Assembly: GCF_900176255.2 (NCBI RefSeq)
Contig: NZ_FXEG02000002.1
Coordinates: forward strand, 1,488,001-1,552,000
Source: Mycobacterium ahvazicum
GTDB lineage: Bacteria > Actinomycetota > Actinomycetes > Mycobacteriales > Mycobacteriaceae
DNA length: 64,000 bases
Direction of reading: 5' to 3'
Under the pieces are notes generated by a model, which saw only the letters and a list, made by a program, of their open reading frames with translations, had not been told where the DNA came from and did no database searches. Position numbers and translations under genes: made by a program. Of this stretch, positions 55,501 through 64,000 are shown piece after piece; position 1 is the first letter of the stretch, and every line of letters starts with the position of its first letter.

Positions 55501-56187
55501 TCAGTCGAGTTGCGTCACACCGTCGTTGACGACGCGGCCGGCAACGCGGGCCCAGCCCTCGGGGTTCCACGACGTTTCCAGCATCGATCCCTTGCCCTGG
55601 ATGATGCTCAGGTCGCGGCAGAGATGGCCGGTGATCCGCATGGCCGCCGAGCCGGTCGCTTCGTCTTCTGGCACACCGAGATTCGCGACGAACATCCGGG
55701 AACGCACAACCCCGGCGGACTGATCGATCCAGGCCCACAGGTAATGCGCGGAGTCGTCGGGAAATTCGCTGGTGTCGGCAGCGAGGACCTGGTCAACGGA
55801 CTCGAATTCGTGGAAGCCCACCTCCGGGCCCCATTCCGGGCGGGCGCGCACACCCACCACGTCGTCCTCGTAGTGCACCCCCACGATGCCGGCCGGCACC
55901 GCAAGCGTGTTGACCGGCGTACCGTTCGCGCGCAGCCACCATGCCGCCCCGACGGTCGGGTGCCCGGCGAACGGAATCTCGGTGCGCGGCGTGTAGATCG
56001 TGGTACGGGCGGTGGTGGCTCCGGCCGGCGGTAGATCGACGAATACCGTTTCGCTGTAACCCAATTGGGTGGCCAGCTGCTGGCGACCGGCGGGCGCGAC
56101 CTGACCGGCGTCGACAACGCCCAACGGATTACCGAAGTTGCCGTCTCGGTCGGTGAAGACGCGCAACACCGTCACGTCGATGCCCAT
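55501..56187 (-). CDS. PhzF-family isomerase-like protein (Rv2716 ortholog)
   Basis: The 228-residue protein has the PhzF start [21 protein letters not shown], the [14 protein letters not shown] motif and [10 protein letters not shown]. PhzF folds are DAP-epimerase-like and catalyse proton shifts; the function in mycobacteria is unknown. Same length as the M. tuberculosis protein. Confidence 0.9.
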   Translation of the reverse strand: MGIDVTVLRVFTDRDGNFGNPLGVVDAGQVAPAGRQQLATQLGYSETVFVDLPPAGATTARTTIYTPRTEIPFAGHPTVGAAWWLRANGTPVNTLAVPAGIVGVHYEDDVVGVRARPEWGPEVGFHEFESVDQVLAADTSEFPDDSAHYLWAWIDQSAGVVRSRMFVANLGVPEDEATGSAAMRITGHLCRDLSIIQGKGSMLETSWNPEGWARVAGRVVNDGVTQLD

Positions 56188-56221
56188 GGCCCGACTGTAC
56201 GGGCCCGGTCAAACGAATTGT

Positions 56222-57253
56222 CTACGTCGCGCTGCGCTCGTCGGAACCCATCGCGTTGAGCACAGCGACGCGGGTGTCGGCCGGGCCGGTGACCGTGCGC
56301 TCACCGCTGCCGGTGCGCAGCAGCTCGCGCAGCGCGGTTTGGTCGTATTCGGCGGGTGCGGTGGTGTCGATGAAGCGCTGGACGACGTCGATGAAACGGG
56401 CCGGGTCTTCGTGGAACGGGAAGTGGCCGGAACCCTGGAAGATCTCCAGGCGCGAGCCGGGCATTGCGGCGTGTGCCATCCAGGCATGGCGGACGGGAAC
56501 CACCACATCCTTAGTGCCCCAGACGATCTGCACCGGGATGGCCTCGGTCAAATAACATCGGTCCAGGAACGTGACGATCTGCCCGCGCCAGTCGACCACG
56601 GCCCGCAGAGTCCGGCTGAAGGCCGATGAGGCCGTCGGCTCGGGCAAGTCGTCCAGGATGCGCAACACGTTCGGAAGATCGCGGCCCAAGCCGGTCGATC
56701 CGATCGCCAGGCCCGCCAGCCGCCCCGCCAGCTGGACTGCCGGCAACACCAGGGGCAGCCGCAGCAGTGCCAACGCCTCCGTCCCGATCGGCAGCGAAGC
56801 CAACCGGAAGGCGACGTTGACGTCCTTGGTGACACCGCCCGCGGCAACCAGGATGAGCCGCTCGACCAAATGTGGGAACTGGTAAGCGAATTGCATCGCC
56901 ACCCCGCCGCCGAGGGAGTGACCGACGATGGTCACGCGCTCGATATCGAGCACGGACAGCAAGTCGCGCATTCCGTTGGCGTAGCCGGCCACCGAGTAGT
57001 CCGCGCGAGGTTTGTCGGACCGTCCGTGCCCCAGCAGGTCGGGGGCGATCACCGTGAACCGCTGAGCGAGCTTGGCCTGCACGGTGTTCCACGTCGTGGA
57101 GTTGTCACCGATGCCGTGAATCAACAGAATCGCCGGCCCGGAGCCGGCGATACGAAAGGCACGTTTGTATCCGTGGATGGTGCGGAACTCGAGCCTGGGA
57201 GTCGTCACTTCGCGCACTGGACGAAGATTGCTCTTGCGCTTCCGCTCAGTCAT
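56222..57253 (-). CDS. Alpha/beta hydrolase (Rv2715 ortholog)
   Basis: The 343-residue hydrolase has the oxyanion region LIHGIGDNSTTW, nucleophile GHSLGGG, acid in VWGTKDVVVP and His in GSGHFPFHEDP. ATG 57253 (TERKRKSN) matches the M. tuberculosis start; GTG 57262 is an alternative. Substrate not known. Downstream of the PAC2 gene in a minus-strand run. Confidence 0.92.
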   Translation of the reverse strand: MTERKRKSNLRPVREVTTPRLEFRTIHGYKRAFRIAGSGPAILLIHGIGDNSTTWNTVQAKLAQRFTVIAPDLLGHGRSDKPRADYSVAGYANGMRDLLSVLDIERVTIVGHSLGGGVAMQFAYQFPHLVERLILVAAGGVTKDVNVAFRLASLPIGTEALALLRLPLVLPAVQLAGRLAGLAIGSTGLGRDLPNVLRILDDLPEPTASSAFSRTLRAVVDWRGQIVTFLDRCYLTEAIPVQIVWGTKDVVVPVRHAWMAHAAMPGSRLEIFQGSGHFPFHEDPARFIDVVQRFIDTTAPAEYDQTALRELLRTGSGERTVTGPADTRVAVLNAMGSDERSAT

Positions 57254-57288
57254 CTCGCCCACCCTTGTTGTCGCGCCCCGCAGGGCGG

Positions 57289-58263
57289 TTAAGCCGGGTT
57301 GTCGTCGTCGCGCTTCTTCTCCGCCTGTTGGGCTAGGAATCGCTCGAACTCGGCACCAAGTTCGTCGCCGCTAGGAAGGTCCTCGTCGCGCGTTAGTAAC
57401 GACCTGTTTTCCTGAGCGTCGATGAAGGCATCGTACTGGCGCTCGAGTGCGGCCACCACTTGAGCGACCTCGGCGCTCGCCTCGACCTGCTCGTCGATCT
57501 TGCCCCGGATCTCGGCGGCCGCCTCGGTCAGCGCCGACAGCGGCAGCTCCAGCGACCCGGTCTTGGCGACCTGCTCGAGCAGCGCCTGCGCGGCGGCGGG
57601 ATAGTCGGTCTGCGTCAGGTAATGCGGAACGTGAACCGTGAATCCGACCACCTCGTGCCCGTGCTGTGCCAATCGGTATTCCAGCAGGTTCGACGCACTG
57701 CCCGGGACCTGGATCTCGGAGATCCACGGCTGGAAATCGGTGATCAACTCGCGGTTGTTGGAGTGCGCGGTCATCGTGATGGGCCGCGTGTGTGGGACCG
57801 CCATCGGGACGGTGCCCAGGCCGATGGTTTGGCGCACGCCCAGCCGTTCGGCCAGCAGACGCACCGCGGTGATGAAGCGCTCCCATTTGAGATCCGGTTC
57901 CATCCCGGCGAGCAGCAGAAACGGGGTGCCGACGCTGTCGCGCAGTGCGAACAGGCTCAGCTCCGGGTCGTCGTAGTTGGTGAAATGGTCGGTCTTGAAG
58001 GTCATCAGCGGCCGTCGCGACCGGTAGTCCAGCAGTTCGTCGATCGCGAAAGACGCGACCAGCTCGGTGTCCAGGGTTTCCTTCAGGTGGGTGGCGGCCA
58101 GCCGTATCGCGTGGCCGGCGTCCGAGAACCCCTCCAAAGCGTGCACCAGCACCGGGCCGCGGCCGTCCGAGGTCACCAACTGCGGCGCCGGGAACTCCAG
58201 CTCGTACATGCCGGGTTGCCCTGGCTGGTAGTAGAGATCGTCGTCGTTGCGCTCGTTGGACAT
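57289..58263 (-). CDS. PAC2-family protein (Rv2714 ortholog)
   Basis: The 324-residue protein has the PAC2 pattern PVLVHALEGFSDAGHAIRLAATHL and LLAGMEPDLKWERF, with a helical C-terminus (VAALERQYDAFIDAQE). PAC2 proteins resemble proteasome assembly chaperones; the mycobacterial role is not established. Length identical to the M. tuberculosis protein. Confidence 0.9.
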   Translation of the reverse strand: MSNERNDDDLYYQPGQPGMYELEFPAPQLVTSDGRGPVLVHALEGFSDAGHAIRLAATHLKETLDTELVASFAIDELLDYRSRRPLMTFKTDHFTNYDDPELSLFALRDSVGTPFLLLAGMEPDLKWERFITAVRLLAERLGVRQTIGLGTVPMAVPHTRPITMTAHSNNRELITDFQPWISEIQVPGSASNLLEYRLAQHGHEVVGFTVHVPHYLTQTDYPAAAQALLEQVAKTGSLELPLSALTEAAAEIRGKIDEQVEASAEVAQVVAALERQYDAFIDAQENRSLLTRDEDLPSGDELGAEFERFLAQQAEKKRDDDNPA

Positions 58264-58468
58264 CGTTGCCTCCTCCCGGGGGTTTCTCCAGGGTGCCCTA
58301 CCCAGTGTCTCCCGAATCAACAGGCACTGTTACTCGAAACGGGATGACGCGTGAACGTAATCCGGATGGAACAATGCCGCCCGATCGGTTTAGTCCAGCA
58401 AATCTACAACCGCGGCGCCAAGCGTGGAATTCCGCTTCCACCGCTGTGGTCGGGCATGATGGGGATCG

Positions 58469-59290
58469 ATGCGCGTCCGGATGTTGCTGCTATGCCCACT
58501 GGTCGGCCTGGCGACGTTACTGGCGTCGTGCGGGCGTCCGGTGCTGCATGTGTCGTTGCCCACTACCACGCAGGCACCGAAAACGAGTAAGACCGTCCAG
58601 CGTCTCAGCCAGCCCGAGCCGGGCGCGGTTGCGGCCCCGGTGGATCCGGACCGGCGGGTGGGAGCAATCTTCCTGGACGGCAGCACCCAGCATGTGTGCA
58701 CGGGTTCGGTACTGCATTCCGCGACCGGCAACCTGGTGCTGACCGCCGCGCACTGCCTGGCCGGAGCTGCCCAGATCACCTTCGTGCCCGGTTTGTCCGG
58801 CGATGGGGTGCCACCCGATCTCTGGACGGCCGACAACGTCTACCTGGATCCGCGCTGGGTTGCTAGCAAAGACCCGCACGCCGACTACGCGATCGCGCGG
58901 GTCAACAGCGACCATGGCGGATCGGTGGAGGCGCGGGCCGGCTTGGCGCTGACCCTGGGCACCGCACCACCGCCCAGCAGCCGCGTCACCGTGGTGGGCT
59001 ATCCCTCCGGCGTCGGCGGCTCGCCGATCGGCTGTCAGGGCAGCACAGCGGTGACCGACACCGGATATCCCTCGTTGGTATGCCAGGGGCTCGTCGGCGG
59101 TACCAGCGGGGCCCCCTGGGTCAGCGGCACGACGGTCGTCGGGCTGATCGGTGGACTCGAACGCGGGGGATGCGCCGAGAACGTGTCCTACTCCGCGCCG
59201 TTCGACGACCACATCGCCCAGTTGCTGACCCGCGCGGAAGCCGGCGGCCCGGGCGATCCGATACCCGTGGACTTGGACGACACCTGCTAG
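58469..59290 (+). CDS. Lipoprotein trypsin-like serine protease
   Basis: The 273-residue protein has a lipoprotein signal (LVGLATLLAS-C21; lipobox LASC) and a chymotrypsin-fold domain with a complete triad: His in TAAHC, Asp in DYAIA, Ser in GTSGAPW. It is expected to be anchored in the envelope and to cleave extracytoplasmic proteins. It lies between the PAC2 gene and sthA, where M. tuberculosis has no gene. Its stop is directly next to that of the convergent sthA. Confidence 0.88.
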   Translation: MRVRMLLLCPLVGLATLLASCGRPVLHVSLPTTTQAPKTSKTVQRLSQPEPGAVAAPVDPDRRVGAIFLDGSTQHVCTGSVLHSATGNLVLTAAHCLAGAAQITFVPGLSGDGVPPDLWTADNVYLDPRWVASKDPHADYAIARVNSDHGGSVEARAGLALTLGTAPPPSSRVTVVGYPSGVGGSPIGCQGSTAVTDTGYPSLVCQGLVGGTSGAPWVSGTTVVGLIGGLERGGCAENVSYSAPFDDHIAQLLTRAEAGGPGDPIPVDLDDTC

Positions 59291-60697
59291 TCAGCGGCGG
59301 AATTGGTTGAGCGCGCGCACCTTGTTCATCACGTCCAGTGCCGCCACCTTGTACGCCTCGGAGAATGTCGGGTAGTTGAACACCGCGTCGACCAGGTATT
59401 CGACGGTGCCCCCGCACCCCATCACGGCCTGCCCGATGTGCACCATCTCAGTCGCACTGGTGCCGAAGATGTGCACCCCGAGCAGCTTGAGGTCTTCGGT
59501 GGACACCAGCAGCTTGAGCATGCCGTAGGAGTCGCCGGCGATCTGGCCGCGGGCCAGCTCGCGATAGCGGGCCATGCCCACCTCGTAGGGGATCGAGGCC
59601 TTGGTCAGTTCCACCTCGGTGGCCCCGACGTAGGAGACCTCGGGAATGGAGTAGATGCCGATCGGCTGCAGCTCGGTGATGCCTTCGGTCGGCTCCCCGA
59701 ATGCGTGGTAGGCGGCTAGGCGCCCCTGCTCCATCGAGGTCGCGGCCAGGGCCGGGAAGCCGATGACGTCGCCGACGGCGTAGATGTGGGGCACCTTGGT
59801 CTGGAAGAAGTCGTCGACGAAGATGCGGCCGCGGTTGTCGGCCTCCAGCTCCGCGTTGTGCAGATCGAGGTGGTCGGTCTGCCCTTGGCGCCCGGCGGAA
59901 TACATCACCGTCTCGGCCGGAATCTGCTTGCCGCTGGCCAAGGTGGTGATGGTGCCGGCCGAGCCGACGTCGACCGCGGTCACTTCCTCGCCGAACCGGA
60001 ACGTCACCGCGAGGTCGCGCAGGTGGAACTTCAGCGCCTCGATGACCTCGGGGTCGCAGAAGTCCAACATGTCGCTGCGCTTTTCGACGACGGTGACCTT
60101 GGTGCCCAGTGCGGCGAACATCGACGCGTACTCGATACCGATCACCCCGGCGCCGACGACCACCATCGAGGTGGGCAACGTCTTGAGATCCAGGATCCCG
60201 TCGGAGTCGAGCACGCGGTCTTCGTCGAACTCGACTCCGGACGGTCGTGCCGGCCTGGTGCCGGTGGCGATCACGACGTATTTGCCACTGATGGTGAGCT
60301 TTTCGCGCCGGGACGGGTCTTCGACCTCGATGGTGTGCGGGTCGATGAAGCGTCCGTGCCCGATCAGTAGGTCGATCCGGTTGCGCATCAGTTGGTTACG
60401 TACGACGTCGACTTCCTTGCCGATCACGTGCTGGGTGCGAGCCAGCAGGTCGGCGGGGGTGATCTTTTCCTTGACGCGATAGCTCGCACCGTAGAGTTCG
60501 CGCTGGCTCATGCCGGTGAGGTAGAGCACCGCTTCGCGCAACGTCTTTGACGGGATCGTGCCGGTCTGCACGCACACGCCGCCCAGCATCTGGCCGCGTT
60601 CGATGATCGCCACCGATTTGCCGAGCTTGGCCGAGGCGATGGCGGCCTTCTGGCCGCCCGGCCCCGAGCCGATCACGACCATGTCGTATTCCTGCAT
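59291..60697 (-). CDS. sthA: Soluble pyridine nucleotide transhydrogenase SthA
   Basis: The 468-residue flavoprotein has the FAD motif [16 protein letters not shown] motif [14 protein letters not shown] and the C-terminal [14 protein letters not shown]. The redox Cys pair of disulfide reductases is reduced to one ([13 protein letters not shown]), typical of SthA. It balances NADH and NADPH. ATG 60697 gives exactly the length of the M. tuberculosis protein; ATG 60706 adds three residues. Confidence 0.95.
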   Translation of the reverse strand: MQEYDMVVIGSGPGGQKAAIASAKLGKSVAIIERGQMLGGVCVQTGTIPSKTLREAVLYLTGMSQRELYGASYRVKEKITPADLLARTQHVIGKEVDVVRNQLMRNRIDLLIGHGRFIDPHTIEVEDPSRREKLTISGKYVVIATGTRPARPSGVEFDEDRVLDSDGILDLKTLPTSMVVVGAGVIGIEYASMFAALGTKVTVVEKRSDMLDFCDPEVIEALKFHLRDLAVTFRFGEEVTAVDVGSAGTITTLASGKQIPAETVMYSAGRQGQTDHLDLHNAELEADNRGRIFVDDFFQTKVPHIYAVGDVIGFPALAATSMEQGRLAAYHAFGEPTEGITELQPIGIYSIPEVSYVGATEVELTKASIPYEVGMARYRELARGQIAGDSYGMLKLLVSTEDLKLLGVHIFGTSATEMVHIGQAVMGCGGTVEYLVDAVFNYPTFSEAYKVAALDVMNKVRALNQFRR

Positions 60698-60810
60698 CGA
60701 TCCCATGAGATAGACGATAGAGCCCACAGTCGAGACTTTCTCCACAGACGGATCGCTCGATCGCGTTGCGCGAGCGCCGTCTGACGGTGGCGGCCAGCAG
60801 CGTTGGCCTC

Positions 60811-61869
60811 ATGTCACCGCTCACACCCGATTTTGAACTGAACCGTCCCGGCGCACTGATTGCGGCGCTACCGGCCGTTCTCGGCTTCGTTCCGGAGAAT
60901 TCATTGGTCTTGGTGTCGTTGGATCGCGGCGAGCTCGGCGCCGTGCTGCGCGTCGATCTCTCCGGCGAGCTCGCCGGCCGGACCGGGCATCTGGCCGAGG
61001 TTGCCGCCGCGGCGGCGCCCGAGGCCGCGATCGCCGTGATCGTCAACGACGAGGGCGCCCATTGCCCGCAGTGCAACGACGAATACCGGCAGCTCTGCGC
61101 AATGCTCGCAGAAGTGTTGTTGGAGAACAACATTGAGCTTTTGGCGGCGCATGTGGTGGATCGGGTGGCCCGTGGCGGCCATTGGCATTGCGTCGACGAG
61201 TGCGGCGCGGGCGGCGCGGTGGACGATCCGTCCGCGTCGCCCCTGGCCGCCGCGGCGGTGCTGGAAGGCCGACGGTTGTATGCGCGTCGCGCCGACCTGC
61301 AGGCCGTCATCGCCGTCGACGATCCGGACCGCAGCGCCGCGCTGGCCGGACGGCTGCAACGCCAGTCCGCACGGCGTGCGGCGGCCCATCGAAAGGATCC
61401 CGCCGGATGCGCCCGCCGAGACGTCAAACGGGCGATCGCCGCGGCGTCTCGCGTCTGCGGCGGTCAATCGCTGTCCGACACCGAGCTGGCCGCGCTGGGC
61501 TGCGCGCTGGACGACGCCCAGGTGCGCGACACGTTGTACGCCCTCGCGGTGGGCGAGAAGGCCGGGGAAGCCGAGACGTTGTGGGCATCGCTGGCCCGCG
61601 CCCTGCCCGCGCCGTGGCGGGTCGAAGCGCTGGTGTTGCTCGCGTTCAGTGCCTACGTCCGCGGGGATGGCCCGCTGGCCGGGGTGTCGCTGGAGGCCGC
61701 GCTGCGCTGCGATCCGGAACATCGAATGGCGGGCATGCTCGATACGGCGTTGCAGTCGGGGCTGCGGCCGGAACAGATCCGCGAACTCGCGGCGAGCGGC
61801 TACCGGCTGGCCAAGCGGCTCGGGGTACGGCTACCGCCGCGACGGGCATCTGGGCGCTGTGCCGGATAG
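60811..61869 (+). CDS. DUF4192 protein (Rv2712c-like)
   Basis: The 352-residue protein has the DUF4192 pattern: LNRPGALIAALPAVLGFVPENSLVLVSL at the N-terminus and a helical C-terminal half (WRVEALVLLAFSAYVRGDGPLAGVSLEAALRC). The family is common and uncharacterised in actinobacteria. ATG 60811; convergent with ideR. Confidence 0.88.
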   Translation: MSPLTPDFELNRPGALIAALPAVLGFVPENSLVLVSLDRGELGAVLRVDLSGELAGRTGHLAEVAAAAAPEAAIAVIVNDEGAHCPQCNDEYRQLCAMLAEVLLENNIELLAAHVVDRVARGGHWHCVDECGAGGAVDDPSASPLAAAAVLEGRRLYARRADLQAVIAVDDPDRSAALAGRLQRQSARRAAAHRKDPAGCARRDVKRAIAAASRVCGGQSLSDTELAALGCALDDAQVRDTLYALAVGEKAGEAETLWASLARALPAPWRVEALVLLAFSAYVRGDGPLAGVSLEAALRCDPEHRMAGMLDTALQSGLRPEQIRELAASGYRLAKRLGVRLPPRRASGRCAG

Positions 61870-61876
61870 CGGCGAG

Positions 61877-62566
61877 TCAGACCTTTTCGACCTTGACGGC
61901 GTGCGCCATCTCGTGGGGCAGGGTGACGTTCTCATGGCCGGGTATCAGGATGGTGACCCCGGCGGGCCCGGTTTCCACGGTGACGCGCGCATTCGGCACG
62001 ACACCGGCGTCCTTGAGCCGTGCGATCAGATCGATGTCGCCCTGGACATGTTCGGTGAGCTGACGGACGACGACCGCGACCGGCGATCCCGCCGGCAACT
62101 CGGTCAGCCGGACCAGATTGACGTCGTCGGCGCCGGAATCGGGGCCGACGCCCAGGTCCAGCAAACCGGGAATCGGGTTGCCGAACGGGGAGGTGGTGGG
62201 ATTGTTGAGCACCTTGACCAGCCGGCGCTCGACGTCCTCGCTCATCACGTGCTCCCACCGGCACGCCTCGGCGTGCACTTCTTCCCATGGCAGACCGATG
62301 ACGTCGACGAGCAGTCGTTCGGCGAGCCGGTGCTTGCGCATCACGGAAATGGCCAGGGCCCGGCCTTTGTCGGTGAGTTCCAGGTGCCGATCACCGGCCA
62401 CGTGGAGCAGTCCGTCGCGCTCCATCCGGGAGACGGTCTGGCTGACGGTCGGCCCACTCTGGTCGAGCCGTTCGGCGATCCTGGCGCGCAGCGGCGTTAC
62501 GCCCTCTTCCTCGAGGTCGTAGATGGTCCGCAGGTACATCTCGGTGGTATCAACCAGGTCGTTCAT
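61877..62566 (-). CDS. ideR: Iron-dependent regulator IdeR
   Basis: The 229-residue DtxR-family protein has a winged HTH (ARIAERLDQSGPTVSQTVSRME), the metal sites with Met10, HRLAERLLVDVI and EACRWEHVMSEDVE, and a C-terminal SH3-like domain. With Fe2+ it represses siderophore and activates storage genes. SD GGAGGG before ATG 62566. sigB lies upstream in the same direction. Confidence 0.97.
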   Translation of the reverse strand: MNDLVDTTEMYLRTIYDLEEEGVTPLRARIAERLDQSGPTVSQTVSRMERDGLLHVAGDRHLELTDKGRALAISVMRKHRLAERLLVDVIGLPWEEVHAEACRWEHVMSEDVERRLVKVLNNPTTSPFGNPIPGLLDLGVGPDSGADDVNLVRLTELPAGSPVAVVVRQLTEHVQGDIDLIARLKDAGVVPNARVTVETGPAGVTILIPGHENVTLPHEMAHAVKVEKV

Positions 62567-62640
62567 TCAGCACCCTCCATTGACGCCGAGTCTACTTGGC
62601 CAGCTGCCGAAATGGGTTCAACGCTTCCCCTCGGCAAGCA

Positions 62641-62674
62641 AGTATGCCCGCCGCGATTTCGCGGCGGGCATACT
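62641..62674. terminator. Perfect 16-bp inverted repeat between sigB and ideR
   Basis: AGTATGCCCGCCGCGA is followed, after two T, by its exact complement TCGCGGCGGGCATACT. It starts 29 nt after the sigB stop (minus strand) and is the obvious sigB terminator. It also leaves ideR with its own promoter in the 75 nt that follow. Confidence 0.8.
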
Positions 62675-62703
62675 GTCGGCGCTAGCTGGCGAAGTGGGGT
62701 ACC

Positions 62704-63666
62704 TCAGCTCGCGTATGAGCGCAGCCGATCGGCGCGCTCTCCGTTGCGCAGCTTGGCCATCACGTCGCGCTCGATCTGGCGGACCCGCTCACGGGACAGA
62801 CCGAACAGCTTGCCGATCTGGTCCAGCGTCCGCGGCTGGCCGTCGTCGAGACCGAAACGCAGCCGGATCACCTGGTGCTCGCGCTCGTCGAGAGTCGCCA
62901 GCACACTGCGGATGTCGGTGTGCAGCAGCTCGGCGATCACCGCGTTCTCCGCGGACATCGCCTCGGCGTCCTCGATGAAATCGCCCAGCGGCGCTTCTTC
63001 TTCGGAACCGACGGGCATGTCCAGGCTTACCGGGTCGCGGCTGTGCTCGAGCAGATCGTTGATCTTCTCGACCGGGATTCCGGACTCGGTGGCCAGTTCC
63101 TCGTCGGTCGCCTCGCGTCCGAGGTTCTGGTGCATCTCCCGCTTGATCCGGGCCAGCTTGTTGACCTGTTCGACGAGGTGAACGGGCAGCCGGATGGTGC
63201 GGCTCTGGTCGGCCATCCCGCGGGTAATGGCCTGGCGGATCCACCACGTGGCATACGTCGAGAACTTGAATCCCTTTGTGTAGTCGAACTTTTCCATCGC
63301 GCGGATGAGTCCGAGGTTGCCCTCCTGGATTAGGTCGAGCAACGGCATCCCCCGGCCGGTGTAGCGCTTGGCCAGTGAGACCACCAGGCGCAGGTTCGCT
63401 TCCAGCAGGTGACGACGCGCCGCCTGGCCATCACGTACGACGACGGCAAGATCGCGTTTGCGGTTCTCGCCGAGGCGCTTCCGCGTCGCGAGCAGATGCT
63501 CGGCATACAGTCCGGCCTCGATGCGCTTCGCCAGTTCGACTTCGTCCGCGGCGGTCAACAACGCCGTCTTCCCGATGCCGTTCAGATATACGCGCACGAG
63601 GTCCGCTGCAGGGCTCTGAGCATCAAGATCGCTGGTGTCGATCCTGCCTGTGATGGCATTCGCCAT
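62704..63666 (-). CDS. sigB: RNA polymerase sigma factor SigB
   Basis: The 320-residue principal-like sigma factor has region 1.2 ([20 protein letters not shown]), region 2 ([31 protein letters not shown]), region 3 and region 4.2 ([20 protein letters not shown]). SigB acts in stress and stationary phase. Its promoter is of sigma-E type (63705-63731). Confidence 0.97.
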   Translation of the reverse strand: MANAITGRIDTSDLDAQSPAADLVRVYLNGIGKTALLTAADEVELAKRIEAGLYAEHLLATRKRLGENRKRDLAVVVRDGQAARRHLLEANLRLVVSLAKRYTGRGMPLLDLIQEGNLGLIRAMEKFDYTKGFKFSTYATWWIRQAITRGMADQSRTIRLPVHLVEQVNKLARIKREMHQNLGREATDEELATESGIPVEKINDLLEHSRDPVSLDMPVGSEEEAPLGDFIEDAEAMSAENAVIAELLHTDIRSVLATLDEREHQVIRLRFGLDDGQPRTLDQIGKLFGLSRERVRQIERDVMAKLRNGERADRLRSYAS

Positions 63667-63704
63667 GGCGGCCTCCCGATTGGCTTGTAGCTGTCATGGT
63701 GTTA

Positions 63705-63731
63705 AACGACAGATCAGCCCTGAGAGTTCCC
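63705..63731 (-). promoter_or_regulatory. Sigma-E/H-type promoter of sigB
   Basis: On the minus strand GGGAAC (63731-63726), exactly 18 nt, then GTT (63707-63705) matches the ECF consensus GGAAC-N18-GTT. It puts sigB under envelope/heat/oxidative stress sigma factors. Confidence 0.82.
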
Positions 63732-63815
63732 GCGCCGCCGTCATCTCACACGCTTTGACGTGCACAAATGTGCCGCCGACCTGAGAATGTCCTGAGAAGA
63801 GTGCTCAGAACCCGG

Positions 63816-64000
63816 TTACCCGGAACCGGCGCCGTATCCGTGCCCGGGGTGGTACCCGCGGCCCGGGTTGTATTCCGCCCCCGGGGAACCGGGTTGCGGC
63901 GGCGCGGGCCGCCGCGCCTCGAGCGCGGGCCGCTCGGCCGTCGGGAACAACGGAGTGCGCCGCGCGGCATCGTCGAACCGCCGAGGCTCGTCCTTGGCGC
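63816..64000 (-). CDS. C-terminus of a Pro/Arg/Gly-rich protein, start outside window
   Basis: An open frame enters from the right edge and ends at a TAA (63816-63818). The visible 60 residues run AKDEPRRFDDAARRTPLFPT and end with PGRGYHPGHGYGAGSG, a low-complexity tail. M. tuberculosis has a small membrane protein gene (Rv2709) upstream of sigB in this orientation, so it could be its C-terminus; the visible part shows no domain. Confidence 0.6.
   Translation of the reverse strand, partial: AKDEPRRFDDAARRTPLFPTAERPALEARRPAPPQPGSPGAEYNPGRGYHPGHGYGAGSG

Overview
The window is a chromosomal segment of a high-GC actinobacterium, almost certainly a slow-growing Mycobacterium. Gene order from about 10 kb to the right end matches the mycobacterial dfrA-thyA to sigB block (thyA, dfrA, hsdM/hsdS, thyX, dapA, rnj, ftsK, pgsA3, clgR, pspA, recA, recX, miaB, miaA, dapF, hflX, fadE20, lexA, chiZ, nrdR, sthA, ideR, sigB). 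It is not M. tuberculosis itself: recA has no intein, pspN and PE_PGRS47 are missing beside pspM, no vapBC genes sit at the hsd locus, terC is missing next to fadE20, and several extra gene sets are present. I saw no rRNA, tRNA, CRISPR array, insertion sequence or phage.

Region 1 (1-9.3 kb) is an acyl-CoA metabolism island: the 3' part of an acyl-CoA synthetase, a single-chain biotin-dependent acyl-CoA carboxylase, a small secreted Cys/Gly repeat protein on the opposite strand, then an operon of a short-chain dehydrogenase, two acyl-CoA dehydrogenases and a UGT-like glycosyltransferase. Region 2 (9.3-21.4 kb) carries a dienelactone hydrolase, folate/thymidylate genes (thyA, dfrA and, further on, thyX), a DivIVA-like protein, a YcaQ-family DNA glycosylase, a type I methyltransferase plus specificity subunit without a visible restriction subunit, a 14-TM exporter, dapA and RNase J.

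Region 3 (21.4-26.8 kb) is the most unusual part: a tandemly duplicated three-gene cassette of ESX-secretion-associated genes (EspL-like on the minus strand, then EspA/EspE-like and EspC/EspF-like on the plus strand), capped by an EspD/EspH-like gene. No ESX core genes are nearby, so these would have to use a secretion machine encoded elsewhere, as espACD does.

Region 4 (26.8-37.5 kb) has a methyltransferase, a mycofactocin-type SDR and a small monooxygenase, then ftsK, argA, pgsA3, the clgR-pspA-pspM envelope stress group, ephG, a glycosyltransferase, and a FhuF-like [2Fe-2S] protein behind a cobalamin riboswitch. Region 5 (37.5-48.7 kb) holds recA-recX, miaB, a DUF349 protein, a DMT-like transporter, miaA, dapF and hflX. 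Region 6 (48.7-64 kb) holds fadE20, an LGFP-repeat envelope protein with a YPEAG-repeat tail, the lexA/chiZ divergent pair, nrdR, a nitrobindin, PhzF, alpha/beta hydrolase and PAC2 proteins, a lipoprotein serine protease, sthA, ideR and sigB, ending inside a further partial gene.

Regulation visible in the DNA is coherent. LexA boxes precede recA and lexA, and RecA-NDp/PafBC-type promoters precede recA and chiZ. A sigma-E-type promoter precedes sigB. At least ten genes have a TAnnnT -10 box ending 6-7 nt before a start codon, the mark of leaderless transcripts.
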